From NCBI RefSeq assembly GCF_004799325.1, contig NZ_SSMD01000001.1, positions 682,001 through 746,000 of the forward strand: DNA of 64,000 nucleotides. Direction: 5' to 3'. Origin of the DNA: Thalassobius vesicularis (GTDB lineage: Bacteria > Pseudomonadota > Alphaproteobacteria > Rhodobacterales > Rhodobacteraceae). The position numbers and the translations under genes were made by a program. How positions within the stretch are numbered: the stretch's first letter is position 1; each line of letters begins with the position of its first letter. Below the pieces are notes generated by a model, which did not search any database, was not told where the DNA came from, and worked only from the letters and a program-made list of their open reading frames with translations. Positions 17,846 through 24,962 of the stretch are shown piece after piece.

Positions 17846-18851
17846 GGTCGCGTTCGACCAGCCAGGCGATCAGATCGGCGGCCAGGTTTTCATCGACCGC
17901 GTTGCCCTTGACCGTCAGCTTGCCGCCCTTGTGGTGGCGCACCACCTGCAATCCGGGGCGGATGGTGCGGGTGATATCAGTCCCTGTCTTGCGTTTCAGA
18001 GACTGTTTCGTGGGTTTATTGGCCCGCGCCAATTCCCCCAGGGCAGCGTTGATCCGGTCCATTTCCTCGACCGCGAATTTCGGCGGATCGGCCTGGATGT
18101 GGCGGGCGATGACCTGCGCGATGGCGGGGGCGTGCTCCAGCTCTTTCGCCAGGATCAGGCCGGTGCGCTCGCCGATGGCCTCGGGGAACAGCAGGATGCC
18201 GTCCAGCAATTTCACCAGCGTCAGGAAGCTGCCGATCTTTGACCGTTTGGCCCGACTTGCGGCGTGATAGAGACTGCGCAGCGCCTCGCGCTCGTCCTCG
18301 TAAACGCCCTGTTCAACGGCACGCAGGGCGATGCGGGCGCGCTCGTAATAGCTCAGCCCGACGCGGATCTCGTTTTCCTCGACCATCGCCAGATAGGCGT
18401 CGGATGCTTGTTCAGGCTTGCGCAGAAACGCCAGCACGACCGGCTCGGCCTCGCCGGCCTCGGCCAGACGCGAGATCGCGCGCAGACGCCGCCAGCCCGA
18501 GATCAGCCCATAGCGCCCGTCGGGCAGGGGGGCGACCTCGATCGGGGTTTGCTGGCCACGCTGACGGATCGAGGCCATCAGCACCTCCATCTCGCCCTCG
18601 TCCACGTTCAGGCGATCCCGCACCAGGTAATCGGGGACGACCTCGGCGATGGGCAGTTCCAGCACCATGCGGCCATCTTCGCGGGCACGGCGCAGGGTTT
18701 CGGACATCTCCTCCATCGCGGCGGTGGCGCTGGCCTGACCGGCCACATCGGCGATGGGCGGCGCGCGGCGCGGTTCCGGAAAGATCGAGGGGGTGGGCGC
18801 CTCGGCCAGGAAATCGGTGTTTGCGGGGGCAAGGCGGCGGCGTTTGGCCAT
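17838..18851 (-). CDS. parB: Plasmid partition protein ParB (ParB/Spo0J family)
   Basis: ParB binds parS centromere sites and recruits ParA for replicon segregation. The product has 337 residues from the ATG at 18851, with AGAGGAG nine bases upstream. It has a basic N-terminus (MAKRRRLAPANTDFLAEAP), the ParB N-domain with the CTP-binding arginine motif in LISGWRRLRAISRL (residues ~115-128), the box ENEIRVGLSYYERARIAL, a helix-turn-helix region and a C-terminal dimerisation part. It resembles plasmid rather than chromosomal ParB, which would sit beside gidAB near the chromosome origin. parS-like palindromes lie on both sides. Confidence 0.92.
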   Translation of the reverse strand: MAKRRRLAPANTDFLAEAPTPSIFPEPRRAPPIADVAGQASATAAMEEMSETLRRAREDGRMVLELPIAEVVPDYLVRDRLNVDEGEMEVLMASIRQRGQQTPIEVAPLPDGRYGLISGWRRLRAISRLAEAGEAEPVVLAFLRKPEQASDAYLAMVEENEIRVGLSYYERARIALRAVEQGVYEDEREALRSLYHAASRAKRSKIGSFLTLVKLLDGILLFPEAIGERTGLILAKELEHAPAIAQVIARHIQADPPKFAVEEMDRINAALGELARANKPTKQSLKRKTGTDITRTIRPGLQVVRHHKGGKLTVKGNAVDENLAADLIAWLVERDQK

Positions 18852-18926
18852 GGCTCAGGTCTCCTCTCGTGTGCGGGGCAGGGTGGGGCGACAGGGTGAA
18901 CAGACCCTGACCCGACCGAGCGCCGC

Positions 18927-18944
18927 TGTTTCGCGCGCGAAACA
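18927..18944. promoter_or_regulatory. parS-like palindrome, copy 3 (between parA and parB)
   Basis: This is an exact copy of TGTTTCGCGCGCGAAACA in the 107-bp parA-parB gap. Its position within the partition operon is typical for a plasmid centromere. Confidence 0.83.
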
Positions 18945-18958
18945 TGTGGGGCGGGGGC

Positions 18959-20338
18959 TCACTCCGCCGCCTGTTGTTGGCTGATCTCGTCGCGGCGCCA
19001 GGCACCGATCAGCAGGGATTTGAACGCGGCATAGGTGGCGTCGAAGGTTTCACGCCCGCGGGCATAGGTCTCGCGGTTGAAGTCGCGATAATCCGCCTCG
19101 TAGATGCCTTGCACCTGCTCGCCGGCTTGGCCGATCAGGGCGGTGAAATCCTGACGGTGCGGCGACAACGTGGGCCCCAGATAGGCCTGCATCAACGCGG
19201 CCAGTTCCGCCTGTTGGCTGCCGTCATAGCGGGTGATCACCGCGCGCACTGCGTCCCATTCGAAGTTCAGTTCAGCCCGGCCCAAAGCTCGCGCGGCCAT
19301 GTTCTCTCCGTCCTCGATGGATTTGAACGTGGTGTGCAGCATGTCGAAGAACCGGCCGGTCGAGTCGAACTCGAGGAACGAGGCCCCCAGCGGCACCAGC
19401 AGGATGTCCGAGGCGGCCAGACCGTTGATCGTCAGGTACCCCAGCGCGGGGGGCGTATCGACGAAAACGATGTCGTACTGATCCAGAATGCCGTCGGCCT
19501 GCAGGCTGTCGGTCAGCGCGTCCCACAGTTTCCAGCCACGCCCCTGCATGCGCCAGACGGGGATCTGGAACTCGGCCCAGTAAAGGTTCAGCTGCGCGCC
19601 GATCAGGTCGATATTGGGCCAGTGGGTCGGCTGGATCAGCGACTGCGCTTTCACGTCCAGCGCGGCACTCAGCGTGTCGTCCAGCGGGATCGGCGCCTCG
19701 CCCCGGTCCATCCGGCGCTGGTTGTCGGAGCGCAGGTAGCTGGCGTAATGGCGGGCCAGCAGAGGGAAAACGGTTTGCCATTCATCCTCGACCTTGCCGC
19801 CGAAGATCGAGGTCATCGAGCCCTGGCTGTCCAGATCAATCACCAGCACGCGGTAGCCATCCAGCGCTGCCGACATCGCCAGATGCGCCGCGGTCGAGGT
19901 CTTGCCGACACCGCCCTTGAAGTTGGCCACGGCGACCAGCTTGGCGGGCAGGCCCTTGGGGCGGTAGGGCAGGTAGTTCTTGGTCTTCGACCCTTCGGCG
20001 GCGAAATGGGCGCGCAGCTTCAGTACCTCGTCGAGAGTGAACCACTTGGCGCCGCCCTCGGTCTCGGACCGGCCTTGCGGCAGCTCGGGGTTCTGTTTCA
20101 GCACGCGGCGGAAATGGCCTTGCGCGACGGGGATCAGGTAGCGGGTAATCTCCCAGGTCGAGAACATCCGCAACGAGCGGTGCCCGTCCTCTTGCAAACC
20201 CCGGCTGGCCAGATCGGTGCGACCGCGTTCGCAGGCGGTGGCGATGGTGGCAAAGCCGTCGGTTCCGGCAGGACGGCCCAAAGCGGCCAGCGCCTGATCG
20301 GGGTCGATGGTGAAATAGGGGGGCAGGGAGGATGTCAT
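18959..20338 (-). CDS. parA: Plasmid partition ATPase ParA (RepA-like)
   Basis: ParA is the Walker-type ATPase that moves replicon copies apart. The product is 459 residues from the ATG at 20338 (MTSSLPPYFTIDPDQAL), which has GAGG 8 bases upstream; an ATG at 20392 would add 18 residues. The N-terminal ~130 residues contain a MerR-like DNA-binding region (TWEITRYLIPVAQGHFRRVL), as in plasmid ParAs that repress their own operon. The deviant Walker A is NFKGGVGKTSTAAHLA (residue ~140), followed by VIDLDSQGSMTS and the Walker B FVDTPPALGYLTI. It is transcribed with parB and away from the replication initiator. Confidence 0.93.
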   Translation of the reverse strand: MTSSLPPYFTIDPDQALAALGRPAGTDGFATIATACERGRTDLASRGLQEDGHRSLRMFSTWEITRYLIPVAQGHFRRVLKQNPELPQGRSETEGGAKWFTLDEVLKLRAHFAAEGSKTKNYLPYRPKGLPAKLVAVANFKGGVGKTSTAAHLAMSAALDGYRVLVIDLDSQGSMTSIFGGKVEDEWQTVFPLLARHYASYLRSDNQRRMDRGEAPIPLDDTLSAALDVKAQSLIQPTHWPNIDLIGAQLNLYWAEFQIPVWRMQGRGWKLWDALTDSLQADGILDQYDIVFVDTPPALGYLTINGLAASDILLVPLGASFLEFDSTGRFFDMLHTTFKSIEDGENMAARALGRAELNFEWDAVRAVITRYDGSQQAELAALMQAYLGPTLSPHRQDFTALIGQAGEQVQGIYEADYRDFNRETYARGRETFDATYAAFKSLLIGAWRRDEISQQQAAE

Positions 20339-20586
20339 TGCTCGGGCCTCATGTGCGCTCTTTTCCTCAACATACCGGAAAACGCGTAACATGGAAGAAA
20401 AACCCTCACCTCCCTTGCCTTTTCATAGCCAAATCCCCGGCTTTTCAGGGGAAATTCGGCAGATCTGAGGGCCCTGGCAAAAAAAAAGACGGTTAGAATT
20501 CTGTTAATTTTATAGTTACAGGGGGCGGGCTGATCTGGCAAGCTCTTGGAGTCATGGGGGTTTTTGATGCTCAGATCGGCACAGGC

Positions 20587-20638
20587 GACTCTGAAACCCC
20601 GATGAGGTGACTCTGATCCGCCGCTGATCCGACTCCGA
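20587..20638 (+). repeat. Three iterons at 22-bp spacing
   Basis: GACTCTGA at 20587-20594 and 20609-20616 and GACTCCGA at 20631-20638 are spaced exactly 22 bp (two helical turns) apart, so a protein would see them on one DNA face. A fourth, looser copy (GACTCAGA) is at 20722-20729. They are the likely binding sites of the downstream initiator. Confidence 0.68.
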
Positions 20639-20675
20639 TCCCCCGAAGGCGGGCCACGGCGCGCTGGACGCAGGC

Positions 20676-20684
20676 TGTGGATAA
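20676..20684 (-). promoter_or_regulatory. DnaA box
   Basis: TGTGGATAA is the exact reverse complement of the consensus DnaA box TTATCCACA. It lies between the iterons and the initiator gene. Confidence 0.75.
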
Positions 20685-20755
20685 CTTTAGGGTGTCAGTG
20701 AAACCCCGAAACATAAACGGGGACTCAGAGCAGACGACACACGGGACAGGCGGCC

Positions 20756-21781
20756 ATGAACGGGCAGGCAGGCGTTATGCGGGGGGCAGGGTTGCTGCCG
20801 GACCGGCATCCGACAGGCGACATGTTCGTCTGCGATATCTTTGATGCCTCGCCCAAGGACGACCTGGGCTCGATGGAGCATCCGATCTTTTCGCTGTCCA
20901 CCCGCCCCGACCGGCGCATCCTGAGCTATGCGCATAACGGGGTCGAGGTGACGGTCACGCCCTCGGTGCGGGGGCGGGCGACGATCCACGACAAGGATAT
21001 CCTGATCTATTGCATCAGCCAGCTGATCGCGGCGCTGAACGCGGGGCGCGAGATTTCGCGCACCCTGCAGCTGAAGGCGCATGACCTGCTGGTGGCCACC
21101 AATCGCGATACCGGCGGCGACAGCTATGCCCGGTTGCGCGAAGCCTTTGAGCGGCTGGCCGGCACGCGTATCACGACCAACCTGGAAACCGGCGGACAAG
21201 AGGTGACCAGCGGGTTCGGCCTGATCGAAAGCTGGGAGATCATCCGCAAGTCCCGCGGCGGGCGCATGGTCAGCGTGGCGGTGACGCTGTCGGAATGGCT
21301 GTTTCGGGCGGTGGTGTCGAAATCGGTGCTGACGCTGAACCGCGCCTATTTCCGTCTGCGCAAACCGCTGGAGCGGCGCATCTACGAGCTGGCGCGCAAG
21401 CATTGCGGCCGTCAGCCCGAGTGGCAGGTGGGTTTGGCGACCCTGCACAAGAAGGCGGGCTCGACCGCGCCCCTGCGGGTGTTCCGCGCCGCGGTGCGCG
21501 GGATCATCCAGGACGCGACCCTGCCCGACTATGACATGAGCGAGGCGGCGGGCGATCTGATCGTCTTTACCCGCCAGGGCCAGGTCATCGCCCCGGGCGA
21601 GGCGCCGCAGCTGTCCGAGGACACTTTTGCCCAGGCCCGCGAACTGGCGCCGGGCGGCGACATCTACGCGCTGGAGGCCGAATGGCGCGCCTTCTGGGTC
21701 GAGACCGGGCGCCCGCGTCTGCACGCCCCTGACCGCGCGTTCCTGGCCTGGCTGAAGACCCGCGTGGCGCGCGGCCTCTGA
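20756..21781 (+). CDS. repA: Plasmid replication initiator (RPA / 'DnaA-like I' family)
   Basis: The 341-residue protein matches the replication initiator protein A family (Pfam RPA, PF10134) used by one class of Rhodobacteraceae plasmids. Recognisable stretches are IFDASPKDDLGSMEHPIFSL, TVTPSVRGRATIHDKDILIY, CISQLIAALNAGREISRTL and the winged-helix-like RLRKPLERRIYELARKHCG. Such proteins bind iterons next to their own gene and open the origin with host DnaA. The ATG at 20756 is the first in frame; a second at 20777 is possible. Divergence from parAB is the expected replicon layout. No frameshift is seen, so it looks functional. Confidence 0.9.
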   Translation: MNGQAGVMRGAGLLPDRHPTGDMFVCDIFDASPKDDLGSMEHPIFSLSTRPDRRILSYAHNGVEVTVTPSVRGRATIHDKDILIYCISQLIAALNAGREISRTLQLKAHDLLVATNRDTGGDSYARLREAFERLAGTRITTNLETGGQEVTSGFGLIESWEIIRKSRGGRMVSVAVTLSEWLFRAVVSKSVLTLNRAYFRLRKPLERRIYELARKHCGRQPEWQVGLATLHKKAGSTAPLRVFRAAVRGIIQDATLPDYDMSEAAGDLIVFTRQGQVIAPGEAPQLSEDTFAQARELAPGGDIYALEAEWRAFWVETGRPRLHAPDRAFLAWLKTRVARGL

Positions 21782-21915
21782 GTGGTCGGACAAATCCCTC
21801 CCTGTGACGGCTTGCGCGTTGAAAAGACGCGCGCTTTGCTGATAGACTTGCCCTTGGGGGCCACGGACTGTCTGCAGGGTTGGTATGTTGCAGGCGGTCG
21901 CATACCGGAGGTGCG

Positions 21916-22407
21916 ATGCGTGGAAAGAGGCTCGGAACAAGCTGCCGATTTGCCAGACGGGTTTTTCTTGCCGGTCTTGGCTGTGTTGTGGGGGGAATGC
22001 TGATGTCCGCCCCCGTCTCGGCCATGTCCGAACAGCGCGCGCGTCCCGTGATCGCATTGTCCTGCCCGCAGGACGCATCCGAGATTGGACGGGCCTTGTG
22101 CGACGCGCTGAAACAGGCGTTGCGGCAGGCCAGCCCCCATGCGGTGATCCGCGACGGTGAAGAGGTCGCCCCGATGGCGGGCAGCCTGGCGCTGAAGCTG
22201 GTGGCGGTTCGGGAAACCCGCCATGGGATCGTCACCCAGCTGCAATGGAAAACCACATCCGGGGCTGGCTGGGAGACCGGCCCGGAGGTGGCCCTGGATT
22301 CCCCCGACGTGGCGCTGCGCGGCTCGATGCTGTCGCGCTATGCCGAGGGGTTGGTCCGGGCCAGCAGACTGCCGCTGCCTGCCGAACGGCAGGACCAAGA
22401 CCAGTGA
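21916..22407 (+). CDS. Hypothetical exported protein upstream of the RTX protease
   Basis: The product has 163 residues from the ATG at 21916, with GGAGG at 21907-21911. It has a basic N-terminus (MRGKRLGTSCRFARR), a hydrophobic core (VFLAGLGCVVGGMLM) and a probable signal peptidase site near APVSA-MS. The mature part has two cysteines (LSCPQ, ALCDA) that could form a disulfide, and looks like a small alpha/beta domain. I do not recognise the family. It lies 72 bases upstream of the metalloprotease in the same direction. A periplasmic accessory or inhibitor role is only a contextual guess. Confidence 0.72.
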   Translation: MRGKRLGTSCRFARRVFLAGLGCVVGGMLMSAPVSAMSEQRARPVIALSCPQDASEIGRALCDALKQALRQASPHAVIRDGEEVAPMAGSLALKLVAVRETRHGIVTQLQWKTTSGAGWETGPEVALDSPDVALRGSMLSRYAEGLVRASRLPLPAERQDQDQ

Positions 22408-22479
22408 GCGCTTCCCTTTGGGGGAGATGGCGTTCTTCAAGAGTGAATTACAAACGGAACATCCAACGGAGATTTTCAA

Positions 22480-24792
22480 ATGTGTACGATTTGCGCTCAA
22501 TTGCATCCGGCCCAGCCGGATTGCGCCCTGATTACCGAAACGTCTGACGCCCCCGAAGGCACCAGCACGCCGTATTCCATCAATGTCGGCGACGTCTTTT
22601 CGGGCTCGCTGACCAACGGCTCGGACGCCTATGACTGGGTGGCCGTGACCCTGACCGCGGGCACCACCTATATCGCGTCGCTGTCGGGCGCGCCCTCGGG
22701 CTCCGGCACCCTGCCCGATCCCTACTTCTACCTGTACGATTCGTCGGGCAATCTGATCGCCTATAACGACGATGGCGGCACCGGCTATGACTCGCTGCTG
22801 AGCTTTGTCGCGTCCTATAGCGGCACCTACTATCTGGTGGCCTCGTCCTATGGCGCCAACGACACCGGCACCTACGAGATGAGCATCGTCGAGGATGTCC
22901 CGCCGGCCCCCGGCACGCTGGATGAACTGGCGGCCTTCCTGACCGATGGGTACTGGGAATCGACCGGCCGTGCCGGCCGTGCGTTCGACACCTCGTCCTC
23001 GAACGTGATCACCGTGAACCTGACCGGCCTGACCGCCGATGGCCAGCAGCTGGCCCGCTGGGCGCTGGATGCCTGGGCAATGGTCGCCAACCTGGATTTC
23101 GTCGAAGTCACCACGGGCGGCGACATCACCTTTGACGACAACGACTCGGGCGCCTATTCGACCTCGACCACCGTCGGCTCCGAGATCATCTCGTCGCATG
23201 TCAACATCTCGACCAGCTGGATCGCGTCCTACGGCACCACGATCGACAGCTACTCGTTCCAGACCTTCGTGCACGAGATCGGTCACGCGCTGGGTCTGGG
23301 TCACCAGGGTGCCTATAACGGCGCGGCCACCTACGGCGTCGACGAGACCTTCAGCAACGACAGCTGGCAGATCTCGATCATGTCGTATTTCAGCCAGACC
23401 GAGAACACCACGACCAACGCCACCTTCGCCTATCTGCTGACCGCCATGATGTCCGACATCATCGCGATCCAGAACCTGTATGGCGCGCCCGGCAGCTCGA
23501 GCGCGACGGCGGGGGCCACCACCTGGGGCGCCAACACCAACCTGACCAACTACCTGGGTCTGCTGCTGAACAGCGTTGTGAACGGCACCACCTCGGGGGT
23601 CTACAGCGGTGAACCCGTGGCGCTGACGATCTACGACCAGGGCGGCTGGGACGTGCTGGACGTGTCACCCTCGATGACCAACGACTTCATCAGCCTGTGG
23701 CACTCGACCTTCTCGAACATCGGCGGCGGGATCGGCAACGTGGGCATCGCCCGCGGTACGATCATCGAAAGCGCGCGCGCCGGGTCGGGTAACGACACCA
23801 TCGTCGGCAACTATGCCAACAACTACCTGGACGGCGGCGCCGGCAACGACTCGCTCACGGGTGACTACGGTGCGGACACGCTGGTTGGCGGCACGGGCGC
23901 TGACTTCCTCGATGGCGGCCTGGGCAATGACCAGCTGTGGGGCGGTACCGACAACGACACCCTTCTGGGTGATGAAGGTAACGACATCCTGGGCGGTGCC
24001 AGCGGCAATGACAGCCTGCTGGGCGAAGCCGGCAACGACACCCTCTATGCCAGCGCGGGCAACGACTATGCCAATGGCGGGTCGGGCAACGACGAGATCT
24101 GGGGCGATTCCGGTATGGATACCCTGATCGGCGGCTGGGGCAATGACACCCTGGGCGGCGGTGCCGACAATGACACCGTGTCGGGCGATGATGGCGCTGA
24201 CCTGCTGTATGGCGGTCTGGGCAACGACCTGCTGTATGGTGGCAATGACAACGACGCGCTCTGGGGCTCGGACGGTGTGGATACGCTGTATGGCGATGCT
24301 GGCAACGACACGCTGGGTGGCGGTCTGCATAACGACTACTGCTCGGGCGGGTCGGGCGACGACCTGATCTTTGGTGGCTACGGCAACGATAGCCTGATGG
24401 GAGATGCCGGCAGCGACACGATCTGGGCGGGTCTGGACAACGACTCGATCCGGGGCGGCGCGGACAACGACCGTCTGTTTGGCGAGTCCGGCAATGACAC
24501 CCTGCTGGGTGAATGGGGCAACGACACCCTGACCGGTGGCACCGGCGCGGACGTGTTCCAGTACACCAACGGCTGGGGTAACGATGAGATCACCGACTTC
24601 TCGTTCAGCGATGGCGACCGGCTGCTGCTGGACGACATCCTGTGGGGTGGCGGCATGACCACCGCGCAGGTGATCTCGACCTACGCCACTGTGAACAGCT
24701 GGGGCACCGTGTTCAACTTCGGCGGTCAGTACCTGACCGTTCTGGGGGCGAACGATGCGGGCACCCTGGCCGGGTTGATCGACATCTACTGA
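22480..24792 (+). CDS. Serralysin-like M10 metalloprotease with PPC domain and RTX repeats
   Basis: The 770-residue protein is a probable secreted zinc protease. The start MCTICAQLHPAQPDC, with GGAG nine bases upstream, is typical of roseobacter M10 proteases and has no Sec signal. Domains in order are a PPC (bacterial pre-peptidase) beta-sandwich at residues ~30-130, a catalytic domain with the zinc motif HEIGHALGLGH (~265) and the Met-turn SIMSYF (~300), RTX calcium repeats (~435-690; GGxGxDxLx type), and a C-terminal type I secretion region ending GLIDIY. No type I ABC transporter is in the window, so the exporter must be elsewhere. Possible roles are matrix remodelling or nutrient release. 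Confidence 0.92.
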   Translation: MCTICAQLHPAQPDCALITETSDAPEGTSTPYSINVGDVFSGSLTNGSDAYDWVAVTLTAGTTYIASLSGAPSGSGTLPDPYFYLYDSSGNLIAYNDDGGTGYDSLLSFVASYSGTYYLVASSYGANDTGTYEMSIVEDVPPAPGTLDELAAFLTDGYWESTGRAGRAFDTSSSNVITVNLTGLTADGQQLARWALDAWAMVANLDFVEVTTGGDITFDDNDSGAYSTSTTVGSEIISSHVNISTSWIASYGTTIDSYSFQTFVHEIGHALGLGHQGAYNGAATYGVDETFSNDSWQISIMSYFSQTENTTTNATFAYLLTAMMSDIIAIQNLYGAPGSSSATAGATTWGANTNLTNYLGLLLNSVVNGTTSGVYSGEPVALTIYDQGGWDVLDVSPSMTNDFISLWHSTFSNIGGGIGNVGIARGTIIESARAGSGNDTIVGNYANNYLDGGAGNDSLTGDYGADTLVGGTGADFLDGGLGNDQLWGGTDNDTLLGDEGNDILGGASGNDSLLGEAGNDTLYASAGNDYANGGSGNDEIWGDSGMDTLIGGWGNDTLGGGADNDTVSGDDGADLLYGGLGNDLLYGGNDNDALWGSDGVDTLYGDAGNDTLGGGLHNDYCSGGSGDDLIFGGYGNDSLMGDAGSDTIWAGLDNDSIRGGADNDRLFGESGNDTLLGEWGNDTLTGGTGADVFQYTNGWGNDEITDFSFSDGDRLLLDDILWGGGMTTAQVISTYATVNSWGTVFNFGGQYLTVLGANDAGTLAGLIDIY

Positions 24793-24816
24793 TCGCGCCC
24801 GACATATCAGACCCAC

Positions 24817-24843
24817 AACGCCCGGCCTTTTGGCCGGGCGTTT
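24817..24843 (+). terminator. Intrinsic terminator after the RTX protease
   Basis: AACGCCCGGCC and GGCCGGGCGTT form an 11-bp stem with a TTTT loop, followed by T. It lies 25 bases after the stop. Confidence 0.8.
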
Positions 24844-24962
24844 GCGTTTCTGAATGACCTTACGTCATCGTCTGACGATTGATCCGGGTCAACGTCCACA
24901 TGCGGCAAACCGCATAAAATTCCCCCAACTGCGTATTCCGCAGCATTTGGGGGAAAATAGAT

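Larger units (their letters stand above)
20393..20755. other. Putative origin of replication of the plasmid-type module
   Basis: This non-coding stretch between divergent parA and the replication initiator holds an A/T-rich part (20478-20520), a TCCCC/GGGGA hairpin (20434-20452), three GACTCTGA-type iterons at exact 22-bp spacing, an 11-bp direct repeat TGAAACCCCGA (20592-20602 and 20699-20709) and a perfect DnaA box. That is the usual make-up of an iteron-type origin. A one-mismatch CtrA-like site, TTAG-N7-TTAA, lies at 20493-20507. Confidence 0.72.

Noticed and set aside
17838-20338. The chromosomal parAB locus
   Set aside because: ParA has the long N-terminal DNA-binding extension of plasmid types, a plasmid initiator and iterons are adjacent, and no gidA/gidB or dnaA gene is present.
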